A stretch of 64,000 bases of DNA from Sphingosinicellaceae bacterium (GCA_019285715.1 CP079108.1:1813001-1877000), one strand, 5' to 3'. Numbered from the stretch's first letter, positions 16,917-26,594 are shown. The notes: generated from the letters alone by a model not told the origin. Translations and numbers: made by a program.

Positions 16917-19067
16917 GTGAAGCTGACCGATGTCGGCCTGTTCAGTCATCTGATCGCATGCGTCGGCTTCGCCGTGCTCGGGATCAGTGCGGTCTCCAGG
17001 CGCCGCGCCAGCGAAACCAGCCTGGCGCTCGGCGTCGCGGCGCTGACCACTGCGACGTGGGCCCTGGTCTATGTCGCGGCGGCGCGGTTCGGAGCTGGGC
17101 CCACCGCGTGGCTGTCGCCGCTGGAGACGTTGCGCAGCGCCTCGTGGATCGTCTTCCTGCTCTCACTGCTGAGGGTGTCGTGGTCGCTCGACGACCGGCT
17201 GCGCTCGTCGTTCGCAATTGCCGGCGCGATCGGGTTCGTCACCACCGTGCAGCTGATGCTCGATGTTTTCGGCCGGGCCGGCGAGGGCGGCGCACCGATG
17301 CTGGCGACGCTGTTCATTATTACCCGGTTGACCGTGGCGATCTCCGGACTGGTGCTGCTCCACAACCTGTACGTCAACGCGGTGGCGGGGACGCGAACCG
17401 GGATTCGCCTGCTGTGCATCGGGCTGGCGGGCTTCTTCGGCTACGACCTCAACCTGTACACCCTGCAGTTCCTGCTCGGGCACCTGTCGGCCGATCTGTA
17501 CAACATCCGCGGCGCGGTCGACGCGATTGTCGTGCCGCTGCTGCTGATGTCGGCGAGCAGCTCGTGGGTGGCGCGGGTCCAGGTGTCCCGGCAGGTGGTG
17601 TTCCATACGCTGTCGTTCTCGATCATCGGAATCTACCTGATCACGATGGCGCTGACCGCCTACGGCCTCAGGCTGGTCGGCGGCGACTGGGGGCGCCTGC
17701 TCCAGATCAGCTTCCTGTTCGCGACCGCGATCGGCGGCGCAATCGTCATCGTCTCGCAGCGCTTCCGGGCCCGGCTCCGCGTTGTCATCGCCAAGAACTT
17801 CTTCGCCTACAAATACGACTACCGGCAGGAGTGGCTGCGCTTTATCTCGATTGTCTCGCGCACCGACGGGCAGCCGCTGGCGCAGCGCGTCGTGGAGGCG
17901 GTGTGCGTCGTCGTCGATGCGCCGGGCGGGGCCCTCTACATCCCAGGCGACGACGGCGGCTTCGACCTCGTCGACGGCTGGAACCGCGGCGGCTTCGTCG
18001 GCGAACGCTTGGCCCCGGCACCGGGGCTGGCGCGCTATCTCGGGACCCAGCAGCGCATCGTCGACTTCGACGAGTGGCGCGACGGCGAGGGTGCCTATGA
18101 GGGGCTGGCGATCCCGGTCTGGGCGGCGAACGACCGGCGGGTGTGGCTGGCCATTCCCCTCGTCCACCTCGACAGCCTGGCGGGCGTCATCGTGCTCGAG
18201 CGGACGTTGGCCGCGCGCGACCTCAACTGGGAGGATTTCGAGCTGCTGCGCACCCTCGGGCGGCAGGCGGCGAGCTATATCGCCGAGGCGCAGACCCAGA
18301 CCGCGCTCGACGAGGCTGGCTCGTTCGACGAATTCAACCGGCGCTTCGCCTTCATCATGCACGACATCAAGAATCTCGTGTCGCAGCTCAGCCTGGTATC
18401 GCGCAACGCCGAGCGCCACGCCGACAACCCCGCCTTCCGCGCCGACATGGTGGCGACGCTGCAGTCCTCGGTGGGCAAGATGAACGACCTGCTGGCGCGG
18501 CTGGCGCAGCACAACACCGGCCGGCCCGACACGCCCGAGCCGGTCGACGCGGCCGAGCTGATCGGGCAGATCGTCAGCACCAAGCGCCGCCAGCACTCGC
18601 CGATCTACCTCGTCGTCGACAGCGGCCCGGCAACCGTCGCTGCCGACCCGGCGCGGCTTGAGCAATTGTTCATCCACCTGATCCAGAATGCCATCGACGC
18701 CAGCACTGCGGACGCCCGTATCGACATCGCGGTCAAGGCACACGCAGGGCACGGACAGGCCGGCCACGTCGTGGTCACCATCGCCGACCACGGCCACGGC
18801 ATGTCGGCCGCCTTCGTCCGCGGCGAGTTGTTCAAGCCGTTCCGGTCGACGAAACCGGGCGGCTTCGGCATTGGTGCCTATGAGGCCCGGTCGATCGTTC
18901 GCTCCCTCGGCGGGAGTCTGGACGTTTTAAGCCGGGAAGGGGAGGGGACCGTCTTTACAGTGACCGTCCCGACGATAGCCGCGTCGGTGCCGGGTCCGGG
19001 ACCGACGCTCGGGCCGGGTCCCGGACCAAATGCCGGTACGTGCGTGCCTGAAAGGAATGTTGCTTGA
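16917..19067 (+). CDS. prsK: XrtA/PEP-CTERM system histidine kinase PrsK
   Basis: The product of 716 aa has an N-terminal integral membrane region of about eight helices (residues 5-290), a GAF-like domain (about 330-480) and a histidine kinase core. The phospho-acceptor region is FAFIMHDIKNLVSQLSLV (His about 480), and the ATP-binding N and G boxes are LIQNAIDAS, DHGHGM and GGFGIGAYEARSI. This layout is that of PrsK, the kinase linked to exosortase/PEP-CTERM clusters. I prefer the GTG at 16917 over an ATG at 16854, since it leaves space for promoters from the divergent manC and gives the usual family length. The gene overlaps prsR by 4 bp. Confidence 0.9.
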   Translation: MKLTDVGLFSHLIACVGFAVLGISAVSRRRASETSLALGVAALTTATWALVYVAAARFGAGPTAWLSPLETLRSASWIVFLLSLLRVSWSLDDRLRSSFAIAGAIGFVTTVQLMLDVFGRAGEGGAPMLATLFIITRLTVAISGLVLLHNLYVNAVAGTRTGIRLLCIGLAGFFGYDLNLYTLQFLLGHLSADLYNIRGAVDAIVVPLLLMSASSSWVARVQVSRQVVFHTLSFSIIGIYLITMALTAYGLRLVGGDWGRLLQISFLFATAIGGAIVIVSQRFRARLRVVIAKNFFAYKYDYRQEWLRFISIVSRTDGQPLAQRVVEAVCVVVDAPGGALYIPGDDGGFDLVDGWNRGGFVGERLAPAPGLARYLGTQQRIVDFDEWRDGEGAYEGLAIPVWAANDRRVWLAIPLVHLDSLAGVIVLERTLAARDLNWEDFELLRTLGRQAASYIAEAQTQTALDEAGSFDEFNRRFAFIMHDIKNLVSQLSLVSRNAERHADNPAFRADMVATLQSSVGKMNDLLARLAQHNTGRPDTPEPVDAAELIGQIVSTKRRQHSPIYLVVDSGPATVAADPARLEQLFIHLIQNAIDASTADARIDIAVKAHAGHGQAGHVVVTIADHGHGMSAAFVRGELFKPFRSTKPGGFGIGAYEARSIVRSLGGSLDVLSREGEGTVFTVTVPTIAASVPGPGPTLGPGPGPNAGTCVPERNVA

Positions 19068-20431
19068 GTAGTGCGCCGGTCCGGAAACTGCTGGTTGTCG
19101 AGGACGACGAGGGACTGCAGCGCCAGTTGCGCTGGAGCTACGAGGACTATGACGTCGTCATTGCCGGCGACCGCACTGCGGCGCTGGAAGCCGTGCGCGC
19201 GTATTCGCCCGCGGTCGTGACCCTCGACCTCGGCCTGCCGCCCGATCCCGACGGTACCAGCGAAGGCTTCGCGACGCTGACCGAGATCCTGCGCGCCGCG
19301 CCTGAGACCAAGGTCATCGTCGCATCGGGCCACGGCGCTCGTGAGAGCGCGCTGCGGGCTATCGCTGCGGGCGCGTTCGATTTCTACGCCAAGCCGGTCG
19401 ACATCGACGAGCTCGGGCTGATCGTCCGGCGCGCTTACCACGTCGCCGACCTCGAGGCCGAGAACCGCCGTCTGGCGGACGTCGTCGGCCCATCGGACGT
19501 GCTTGGCGGCATCATCACCGGCTCACCGGAGATGCTGAAAGTGGCGCGTATGATCGAGCGCGTCGCCGTCGCCGATGTCTCGGTGATGCTGCTCGGCGCC
19601 AGCGGCACCGGCAAGGAACTGCTGGCGCGCGGTCTCCACAACGCCTCGCTGCGCAAGAACAAGCCGTTCATCGCGATCAACTGCGCCGCGATCCCCGAGA
19701 ACCTGCTTGAGTCGGAGCTGTTCGGCTACGAGAAGGGTGCCTTCACCGGTGCCGCCAAGACCACCGAGGGCAAGATCGAACTGGCCGAAGGCGGTACCTT
19801 GTTCCTCGACGAGGTCGGCGACATCCCGCTGCCGCTCCAGGTCAAGTTGCTACGCTTCCTGCAGGAGCGCGTCATCGAGCGCATCGGCGGCCGGCGCCCG
19901 ATCCCGGTCGACGTCCGCATCGTGTGCGCCACCCACCAGGACCTCGACGCGATGATCATCAGCGGGCGCTTCCGCGAGGACCTGTATTATCGGCTCGCCG
20001 AGATCGTCGTCCGCATCCCGTCGCTCGCCGAGCGGCCCGGCGACGCGACTCTGCTGGCGCACCACTTCCTCGGCAAGTTCGGGCGCGAGCATGGCCGGCC
20101 GTTCAAGGGCTTCACCCCCGATGCCGTCGCCGCGATGACCGACTGGCACTGGCCGGGCAACGTCCGCGAACTCGAGAACCGCCTGAAGCGCGCAGTGATC
20201 ATGGCGGAGGGCACCCGCCTCGACGCCAACGACCTCGACCTTGGCGACAAGAGCGACGGCGCGGCGGCACTCAACCTCAAGAACGCCCGCGAAACCGCCG
20301 ACCGCCGCGCCATCCGCCTCGCCATGGCGCGCACCGAGGGCAACATCAGCAGCACCGCCAAGCTGCTCGGGGTCAGCCGCCCGACGCTGTACGACCTGCT
20401 CAAGCAATACGGGCTGGAGATACCGAACTAG
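19064..20431 (+). CDS. prsR: PEP-CTERM-box response regulator PrsR (sigma-54 activator)
   Basis: The 455-aa product starts with TTG (19064), preceded by AAAGGAA, and overlaps the prsK stop codon. Domains in order: a receiver (LLVVEDDEG at the start, phospho-acceptor Asp in VVTLDLGLP, about residue 53), an AAA+ sigma-54 interaction domain with Walker [14 protein letters not shown], the GAFTGA loop and Walker [14 protein letters not shown], and a Fis-type HTH ([20 protein letters not shown]). It should activate RpoN-dependent promoters in response to PrsK. PEP-CTERM target genes are not seen in this window. Confidence 0.93.
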   Translation: MSSAPVRKLLVVEDDEGLQRQLRWSYEDYDVVIAGDRTAALEAVRAYSPAVVTLDLGLPPDPDGTSEGFATLTEILRAAPETKVIVASGHGARESALRAIAAGAFDFYAKPVDIDELGLIVRRAYHVADLEAENRRLADVVGPSDVLGGIITGSPEMLKVARMIERVAVADVSVMLLGASGTGKELLARGLHNASLRKNKPFIAINCAAIPENLLESELFGYEKGAFTGAAKTTEGKIELAEGGTLFLDEVGDIPLPLQVKLLRFLQERVIERIGGRRPIPVDVRIVCATHQDLDAMIISGRFREDLYYRLAEIVVRIPSLAERPGDATLLAHHFLGKFGREHGRPFKGFTPDAVAAMTDWHWPGNVRELENRLKRAVIMAEGTRLDANDLDLGDKSDGAAALNLKNARETADRRAIRLAMARTEGNISSTAKLLGVSRPTLYDLLKQYGLEIPN

Positions 20432-20511
20432 GCGCGTTGGCGGCCAACAAGCCCAACCGGAGCCGGTAGCGCTTGCATCGCCGCCGACCGCCGCCTACAC
20501 GAACCGCCGGT

Positions 20512-20588
<77 letters not shown>

Positions 20589-20684
20589 GAACTTACCCCC
20601 AGCCAGCGAACCACTGCGTAGCGGTGGGGGGACGAACCATGGGTGACCCCGGCAGCGCGCTCGCAGCGCCGGTCCGGGGTTCGA

Positions 20685-22700
20685 TCATCCAGCTGGAAGC
20701 GTGACCTTGGGCACCGTCGTGAATGGCTTGATCCCGAACTTGGGATAAGCCTCGGTCGGGTAGTAGAAAACCCCGTCCTTGACGACCATCGAGATCGTCT
20801 TGATCGCCTTCAGGTCCTTGGTCGGGTCGCCCGGAATCAGGAAGAAGTCGGCGAGCTTGCCCTTGTCGATCGAGCCCAGGCGCTGGTCCTGGCCGGTGTA
20901 CTTGGCACTGTCGTAGGTTGCGCGCTTGAGGATCTCGGGGGCGGTCATGCCGGCCTTCTGGTACAGTTCGAGCTCGCGGTGATAGGTGAACGAGCCGCCG
21001 GTATCGGTCCCGAAGACGATGAACACACCGCGGTCGTGGAGCTGGCGGACGACCGCGACCAGCTTGTCGAAGGCGCCGCGGTACAACTTGTCGTCACCGG
21101 GCACGGACGTGTCGATCCAGGCCTTCATCGCGTCGCGGCGGTATCCGATCGGCATGTGGTCGATGTAGTCGACGGCCCCCGGCGGCACCTGGCCGTCGCG
21201 GTTCTGGGTCAGCTGCTCGTGGATACCGAGCGTCGGGTCGATCGCCTTCTTGCCGTCGACCATCAGCTGGATCGTGTGCTGGACCTTCGGCTCGTTCAGG
21301 TCGAGCGCCGGCAGCCGCTTCAGCGCGGTCAGGCGGAACAGGGTGCGGGTGTCCTCCTTCGGCCCGATCACCCAGCCCAGCACGAACTGGTTGATGTGGG
21401 TCATCTCGTCGTAGCCGGCCTCGATCATCTGGTCGGCGTTGGCGAAGGCCGGAACGTGTCCGGCAACGCGCATCCCGAGCTTGTGCGCCTCGGCGACCAT
21501 CGCCGGCACCCAGGCCGGGTTCATGCTGTTGTAGATCTTGATCTGCCAATAGCCCCGCGCGCCGTACCAGCGCACCGCGTCGAGCGCCTGCTGCTGGCTG
21601 TCGACGAGGATGCCGTTGTTGGCGCTGAACGGGCTCTTCCCTTCGATGAAGCCGGAGCGGATGACGTGCGGCCCGCCGATCTCACCCGAGTCCATGCGCT
21701 TGATCAGCGTGTCGAGGACGGCGTTGTCGTTGCCCATGTCGCGGACCGTGGTGATGCCCGCGAGCAGGTTGAGCAGCGCGATGTCCTGCCCGATGTGCGC
21801 GTGCATCTCGTACATGCCGGCGACCAGCGTGCCACCGGCACCGTCGATGGTGACCTCGCCCGGCGTGGCGGGGCTGTCGACGGCTTCGACCGCCGCGATC
21901 TCCTTGCCGTTGACCAGCACCGAGACCGGTGCCGTCAGTGCGCTGGTGGCCGGATCGAACAGCCGGACGTTGCGGATGCGGACAGGTGCGCCGTAGTCGT
22001 GGGCGACGTCCTTCTGCATCGTCGTGAAGCGCGCCGTGGTCCAGTCGGCGGCCATGCCGCGCAGGCGCTTCTCCTCGGCCTCGTAGCCGGCCCGGACGAT
22101 GATCGAGTTCGGGCTGACCGAGGCGAACAGCAGCCCCTTGTCGTCGAGCAGCATCGTCTCGGGGGTCAGGTCGATGCCGCTCAGGTCATAGCGCGTCACC
22201 TGCAGCGGTCCCCCCGCACCGGCGATTGCGAACGTCTCGCCTTTCTCCAGCCGCAGCGTGCCGCCGGGCAGGGCGGCCATCGTCATGCCGGGCTGCTTCA
22301 GCAGGGCCGTGGCGTAGAGCTGGTCCGACCACGGGCTGCCGCTTTGCGCGACATAGAGGGCCGCCTGCTTGACCTTGGCCGTACCCTTGCCGGTGGAGTC
22401 GGTCCACGTCGCGACATCGCCCTTGCGGTCGAAGTGCTCCTCGACCTTGCTGCCGAAGGTCGTCGCGCCGGTGATCGCCCAGCTGGTCGGCAAGCCATCG
22501 GCGCCGAGCGTGATGACCTCCGCCATCGTCGGGCCACGGCCGTTGTTCTTGATGTCGAAGTCAACCTTGACCGTGTCGCCCTGCCGGTCGGCAATCACGT
22601 GCCCGACGTTCTTGCCGCCGAAGATCGCGGTGAACTTCGCGGTCTCGGCGGAAGCCGTCGAAGCGAGCAGGGTGGCGGCGAGGCAGAGCGTTTTGATCAT
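20685..22700 (-). CDS. Secreted amidohydrolase family protein with N-terminal extension
   Basis: A 671-aa protein with a signal peptide (MIKTLCLAATLLASTASAE). The first 230 residues or so form a beta-rich domain without catalytic motifs. The rest is a metal-dependent amidohydrolase: MHAHIG (HxH, about 320), a possible carbamylated lysine in IKIYNS (about 390), AGHVPAF (His, about 415), MTHINQF (His, about 435) and FGTDTGGS (Asp, about 575). It probably hydrolyses amides or peptides in the periplasm, as in imidazolonepropionase-like secreted amidohydrolases. The substrate is unknown. It is monocistronic between tRNA-Pro and an MpaB-type gene. Confidence 0.85.
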   Translation of the reverse strand: MIKTLCLAATLLASTASAETAKFTAIFGGKNVGHVIADRQGDTVKVDFDIKNNGRGPTMAEVITLGADGLPTSWAITGATTFGSKVEEHFDRKGDVATWTDSTGKGTAKVKQAALYVAQSGSPWSDQLYATALLKQPGMTMAALPGGTLRLEKGETFAIAGAGGPLQVTRYDLSGIDLTPETMLLDDKGLLFASVSPNSIIVRAGYEAEEKRLRGMAADWTTARFTTMQKDVAHDYGAPVRIRNVRLFDPATSALTAPVSVLVNGKEIAAVEAVDSPATPGEVTIDGAGGTLVAGMYEMHAHIGQDIALLNLLAGITTVRDMGNDNAVLDTLIKRMDSGEIGGPHVIRSGFIEGKSPFSANNGILVDSQQQALDAVRWYGARGYWQIKIYNSMNPAWVPAMVAEAHKLGMRVAGHVPAFANADQMIEAGYDEMTHINQFVLGWVIGPKEDTRTLFRLTALKRLPALDLNEPKVQHTIQLMVDGKKAIDPTLGIHEQLTQNRDGQVPPGAVDYIDHMPIGYRRDAMKAWIDTSVPGDDKLYRGAFDKLVAVVRQLHDRGVFIVFGTDTGGSFTYHRELELYQKAGMTAPEILKRATYDSAKYTGQDQRLGSIDKGKLADFFLIPGDPTKDLKAIKTISMVVKDGVFYYPTEAYPKFGIKPFTTVPKVTLPAG

Positions 22701-22730
22701 GTCCCAGCTATGTCACTCGCCCCCCGGAAA

Positions 22731-24119
22731 TCAATGGGCTCCCGCAACGGCCGGTTCCGGCTTCCGCTCGCCTGGTTCGTGGGGGCGCCCCGGCGAGGCT
22801 GGCTGGGCCCGATGTTCGTAGGTAACGAACTCGGCGTGCCCGTAGACGGAGAGCAGCCTGGTGATCCGCGCGATCAGTCGCCGGTCGGCCAGGTCTCGCA
22901 GCACGGGCAGGCGTGACAACAGGCGGAAGACGCTCATCGTCAGGCCGATCTGCAGCGCGGCGAGGGTGAACCACGCCCGGTCGACGTTGCTGATCGTGAC
23001 GCCCATCAGCGCGGCCGCCTGCCGGTCGCCGTTGAGGAAGTGCTTGAGGAAGAAGACGCGCGAAAAGCTGCGCTCGATGGTCCGGAACAGCCGCTGGCGC
23101 AAGGTTGCACCATCCCAGAGTTCCGCCGCCATCGTGGCGCGCACCAGGGAGCCGCAGATCCGGTCGTCGAAGCTGGCGCGCAGCGTCGCGCCCCGGACGT
23201 TCATGATATCGACGATACCCTGCGGCGTGTCGGGCAGCAGCGTCTCGGGCAGGCCGAGCAAGCGGCAGCGATAGCGCGCGAACTCGACGACGGCGCGCTC
23301 GTCCGGGGTGAATGCCGTCCGCCCCTCCCCGATGAGCTTGTACGACAGCAGGAAAATGTTGATCAGCCCGGCCGGCATCTGGTCGACCTGCGGGATCGGG
23401 AAGCCGTATTTCGCCTGATCCCACATCTTGGGCCGCCGCATGATGTTGAAGCGCACCATCGAGTGCATCAGCCTGACCATCGCCGCCGCTTTGAAGCCCG
23501 GCCCGAACCGGCTGAGCGCTCCCGGCAACGTCGTCACCGCGAAAAAGTTGGCGGTCTCCTTGACCCGGCGCGCCGCTGCGGAGTCCGACAAGGTGCCGGT
23601 CAGCGCCATCGGCAGCGCCGCATATTCGTTCATGAACGTCGCGATGAAGGCGCCACGGATCGCATAGGGCGACAGGTTCGCGGTGCCGTTGCGCTCCAGC
23701 CGGGCACCTTTCTCGACCAGTGCCATGTCGAGCCAGTCGGGCCGCTGCTCCATGTCGGCGATGAACGCGACGAGTTCCTCCGGGGCGTTCTCGACCGCTT
23801 CGATGCCGTGGTCGCAGGCGATGGTCAGCAGGTCGATCAACTCGCGGAACTTGAGAGTGGCCATCAGCGCGGCGTAGCGGTCGGCGGTAACGTCGCCCAT
23901 CATGCTGTAGGCGCGCAGGCATTCGACCAGCTCGGTGTTCGCGAGGATCTGCGGTCGCTGCGCGGCGAGGCTCGGCGAAAGCGCCGACTTCACCTGTGGA
24001 TCGATGGTGAAGCGCTCCGGATGCTGGTCGAAATCGAATGCCGCCCACAGCGCCGGCACACGCTCCCGTTGCGCCAGCACATCCGCCCAGATCGCCGCAT
24101 TGCGCATTGTCGGTACCAT
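22731..24119 (-). CDS. Oxygenase MpaB family protein (DUF2236, Lcp-like)
   Basis: The product of about 462 aa belongs to the MpaB/latex-clearing-protein family: an all-helical fold with the Arg in RGAFIATFMNEY and the motif VRLMHSMVRFNIM (about residue 215), where the His is the expected axial ligand of a heme b. In this family the enzymes are membrane-associated or secreted dioxygenases that cleave isoprenoid or lipid C=C bonds. No signal peptide is seen. The ATG at 24119 has a GGGG-containing leader; an ATG at 24146 in frame is the alternative. It is divergent from a TetR regulator, which probably controls it. Confidence 0.83.
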   Translation of the reverse strand: MVPTMRNAAIWADVLAQRERVPALWAAFDFDQHPERFTIDPQVKSALSPSLAAQRPQILANTELVECLRAYSMMGDVTADRYAALMATLKFRELIDLLTIACDHGIEAVENAPEELVAFIADMEQRPDWLDMALVEKGARLERNGTANLSPYAIRGAFIATFMNEYAALPMALTGTLSDSAAARRVKETANFFAVTTLPGALSRFGPGFKAAAMVRLMHSMVRFNIMRRPKMWDQAKYGFPIPQVDQMPAGLINIFLLSYKLIGEGRTAFTPDERAVVEFARYRCRLLGLPETLLPDTPQGIVDIMNVRGATLRASFDDRICGSLVRATMAAELWDGATLRQRLFRTIERSFSRVFFLKHFLNGDRQAAALMGVTISNVDRAWFTLAALQIGLTMSVFRLLSRLPVLRDLADRRLIARITRLLSVYGHAEFVTYEHRAQPASPGRPHEPGERKPEPAVAGAH

Positions 24120-24230
24120 GCTCTTGCCCCCGCCAGACCAAAACATATCAAGTGATACCTATTCGGAGTCAATGGCGGCGTTTTGCCCTCGAGGTTGACC
24201 TGGGATGCCGCCGACCGCTCTAAACCGCCG

Positions 24231-24977
24231 ATGACATCCGCCGATCCCGTGGCAAGTCTGCCAGCCAAGCCACGCTACCGGCGCGGGCTGGAAAGCCGCG
24301 AGCGCATCCTGTTGGTGGCGTTGCAGGCCTTCGGCGAACGGGGCTTCCAGGCTGTCTCGACGCGCGAGATCGCGTCGGCGGCGCATGTCAACCTGCCCGC
24401 GATCCAATATTATTTCGGCAGCAAGGAAGGGCTCTACAAGGCCTGCGCCGAGCATATCGTGGCGCGCTACATGACGGCCAACCTGCCGGTAAGCGCAGCG
24501 GCGCTCGAGGCTGTGCTGAAGCGGGCGTCGCCGGGCACCTGCCAGACGCACCTGCTGAATGTCCTGACGACGCTGGGTCGTTTCCTGGTCGATTCAGACG
24601 AGGCACGCGGCTGGCCGCTGTTCATCCAGCGCGAGCTGGCCGACCCCGGCCCGGCGTTCGACATCCTGTTCGACCAGTTGTGGCACCCCGGCGTCGAACT
24701 TGTGGCCAAACTGATCGACGGCGCACGCGGTGACACCCCCGGCAGCGAAGGCTCGCGCCTCGAGGCGATCCACATGATCTCGGGCATCACCGCCTTCACC
24801 AGCGGGCGCGCGGCGATCGATCGCCTGCTGACCGACCCGCAGTCGCCGGTCGCGATCGCCGACCAGCTCTGCCGCCTGATCGAGCGGCAGGTCGCACTGG
24901 TTGCAGTGCAGGCGCCGTCCGCGCCTGACGGTGGGCATGACGTCGTACAGCGTGACGGAGTCGCCGTAAAAACTTGA
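24231..24977 (+). CDS. TetR/AcrR family transcriptional regulator
   Basis: The 248-aa product has an N-terminal TetR HTH: ERILLVALQAFGERGFQAVSTREIASAAHV, shown here in short as AFGERGFQAVSTREIA (about residues 30-45) followed by LPAIQYYFGSKEGLY. The C-terminal domain resembles the CecR/YbiH group. I used the ATG at 24231; a TTG at 24183 in frame would add 16 residues. It is divergent from the MpaB-type gene (about 110 bp between starts), which is its most likely target. Confidence 0.88.
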   Translation: MTSADPVASLPAKPRYRRGLESRERILLVALQAFGERGFQAVSTREIASAAHVNLPAIQYYFGSKEGLYKACAEHIVARYMTANLPVSAAALEAVLKRASPGTCQTHLLNVLTTLGRFLVDSDEARGWPLFIQRELADPGPAFDILFDQLWHPGVELVAKLIDGARGDTPGSEGSRLEAIHMISGITAFTSGRAAIDRLLTDPQSPVAIADQLCRLIERQVALVAVQAPSAPDGGHDVVQRDGVAVKT

Positions 24978-25004
24978 CAAATTGTACCAATTAGGTAATA
25001 AGAT
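24974..25004 (+). promoter_or_regulatory. Possible sigma-70 promoter with a palindrome in the spacer
   Basis: A perfect TTGACA (24974-24979) overlaps the stop codon of the TetR gene. A weak -10 candidate (TAATAA at 24996, spacer 16, or TAAGAT at 24999) follows. Between them lies the inverted repeat AATTG-TAC-CAATT (24980-24992), a possible operator. It would drive the holin gene downstream. Confidence 0.4.
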
Positions 25005-25440
25005 CGAGCTCCTCTTACTGGAGCATGCCACGGCATTTCTCGATGCGATCATCGGCCCCGTTGCGGGCCTGCTCGACAAATTGATCCCCGATCCGCAGGC
25101 GCGCGATGCCGCCAAGCTCGAATTGCTCCGAATGCAGGGCGGGCAGGATCTCGAACTGGTCAAGGCGCAGCTGTCGGCGATGGTCGCCGAGGCGCAGTCG
25201 ACCGATCCGTGGACCAGCCGGGCGCGGCCCAGTTTCCTCTATGTGATGTACACCTTGTTGCTGTGGTCGATCCCGATGGGGCTGATCGCCGCCGTGCGCC
25301 CGGAGATGGCGGCCGCGATCGGCCAGGGCATGACCGGCTATCTCGCTGCGATCCCGGAGCCGCTTTATGCTCTCTTCGGAACCGGTTACCTCGGCTACAC
25401 GGCGGCGCGCGAGTGGGGCAAATCACGGGTCGATCGGTGA
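24982..25440 (+). CDS. Holin family protein, GTA-type (three transmembrane segments)
   Basis: The product carries the hallmark of the gene-transfer-agent holin family: PVAGLLDKLIPDPQARDAAKLELL, written here as GLLDKLIPDPQARDAAK (about residues 30-46), then a charged coiled stretch, TDPWTSRARPSFLYVMY, and hydrophobic segments (about 85-110 and 120-140). Such proteins make membrane lesions that release phage-like particles. No other GTA or phage gene is nearby. The start is uncertain: in-frame ATG/GTG are absent, so the TTG at 24982 is given, but the promoter-like sequence overlaps it and a start near 25018 (CTG) is possible. Confidence 0.75.
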   Translation: MYQLGNKIELLLLEHATAFLDAIIGPVAGLLDKLIPDPQARDAAKLELLRMQGGQDLELVKAQLSAMVAEAQSTDPWTSRARPSFLYVMYTLLLWSIPMGLIAAVRPEMAAAIGQGMTGYLAAIPEPLYALFGTGYLGYTAAREWGKSRVDR

Positions 25441-25520
25441 GTTTCAGGTCGGTTGCTGGCGTGTCTGGCGCGGCTATAGAATCGTGCGAGGCGGTGCAGG
25501 CCGCGATTTCTCAAAAGGCT

Positions 25521-25549
25521 CGAGGGTGTAAACTCTGACAACTCTCGCG
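25521..25549. repeat. 29-bp dispersed element, copy 1
   Basis: The sequence starts CGAGGGTGTAAACTCTGACA and ends ACTCTCGCG. The reverse complement of this element occurs at 31909-31937 with one substitution. It lies in the 111-bp gap between the convergent holin and gamma carbonic anhydrase genes. Confidence 0.75.
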
Positions 25550-25551
25550 GC

Positions 25552-26067
25552 TCAAGGTGCCTGCCGGTAGCGTTTCGCCAGTTCGACATAGCCCGCTGCG
25601 GCGGCTCGGTTACGGTCGATCTCGGCCGTCGTCAGCCGCCGCATCGGAGCCGCCGGACGCCCGCCCCAAAGGTCGCCCGTCGGGATGCGCTTGCCCGGTG
25701 TCAGCAGCGCTCCGGCGGCGAGCATGGCGTCGCTCTCGATAACGCACCCGTCCATGATGATGCCGCCCATGCCGACGAAGGCGTGATCCTCGAGCGTGCA
25801 GCCGTGGATGATCGCGAGGTGTCCGATCAGGCAGTCGTTGCCGACGATCGTGGGGCGGGTGCCGGTGGTGACGTGGACGATGCTGCCGTCCTGGATATTG
25901 CTGCCGCGCCCGATCTCGATCGGCATGACGTCGCCGCGCAGCACGCAGTTGAACCAGATGCTCGCCTGCGCCCCGATGCGGACGTGGCCGATGACCTGGA
26001 CACCGGGCGCGATGAAGGCGTCGGGCGCGATTGTCGGCAGGATGCCGTCGAAGGGGTGGAGGGTCAC
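25552..26067 (-). CDS. Gamma carbonic anhydrase family protein
   Basis: A 171-aa left-handed beta-helix protein made of hexapeptide repeats (IGHVRIGAQASIWFN, IGRGSNIQDGSIVH, VGNDCLIGHLAIIHGC). It has the metal-binding histidines of the family (IVHVTTG, IGHLAIIHGC) and the QDGS motif. The start is GTG at 26067, overlapping the GNAT stop codon by 4 bp. It is the last gene of a plsC-hemB-argC-GNAT run. Members are either true carbonic anhydrases or acyltransferase-like proteins such as PaaY/YrdA; the sequence does not decide. Confidence 0.9.
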   Translation of the reverse strand: MTLHPFDGILPTIAPDAFIAPGVQVIGHVRIGAQASIWFNCVLRGDVMPIEIGRGSNIQDGSIVHVTTGTRPTIVGNDCLIGHLAIIHGCTLEDHAFVGMGGIIMDGCVIESDAMLAAGALLTPGKRIPTGDLWGGRPAAPMRRLTTAEIDRNRAAAAGYVELAKRYRQAP

Positions 26068-26594
26068 GGCCGCTGGATAAAGTAAGTGATGTGCGGCCGG
26101 ACCAGGTGACCAACCGGGACCGCGGGGTGCTCGAAGTCGGCGGACGGGTCGCGGCTCATGCCGAGCCGCTCCATGACACGCCACGACTTTTCGTTGCTGG
26201 CCGTGGTGATCGCGGCGATGCGCGGGACCGCGGGGTTTGCAAAGCCGTGGCCCAGTGCCGCAAGTGCCGCCTCGGTGGCGTAGCCCTGGCCCCAGCCGTG
26301 CCGACCGAGCCGCCAGCCGATCTCGAAGTCGTCGGCGATCGGCGTGTCGGGTGCCCCGATCTTCAGGCCCGCCAGCCCGAGCAGCACGCCGTCGGTCTTG
26401 CGCTCGACCGCCCAGAAGCAGAAGCCGTGCTCGGCCTGCGCCGCGAGTTGACGGTCGACCTGCGCGTCGCTCTCGGCGCGGCTCATCGGGGCCACGAAGT
26501 AGCGCATCACGACCGGGTCGGCGTTGATCGCAGCGATCGCCTCGCGGTGGTCGTCGCGCCACTCGGCGAGGATCAGGCGCTCGGTCTCGATCAT
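26064..26594 (-). CDS. GNAT family N-acetyltransferase (RimJ/RimL-like)
   Basis: The 176-aa product starts with IETERLILAEWRDD, typical of the RimJ/RimL group. It has the strand IGWRLGRHGWGQGYATEAA, whose GQGYA holds the acetyl-CoA pyrophosphate loop, and ITTASNEKSWRVMERLGM near the end, the usual NxxSxxxMEKLGF-type motif. It probably acetylates a protein N terminus or a small amine. It overlaps argC by 4 bp at its start and the carbonic anhydrase gene by 4 bp at its end. Confidence 0.92.
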   Translation of the reverse strand: MIETERLILAEWRDDHREAIAAINADPVVMRYFVAPMSRAESDAQVDRQLAAQAEHGFCFWAVERKTDGVLLGLAGLKIGAPDTPIADDFEIGWRLGRHGWGQGYATEAALAALGHGFANPAVPRIAAITTASNEKSWRVMERLGMSRDPSADFEHPAVPVGHLVRPHITYFIQRP

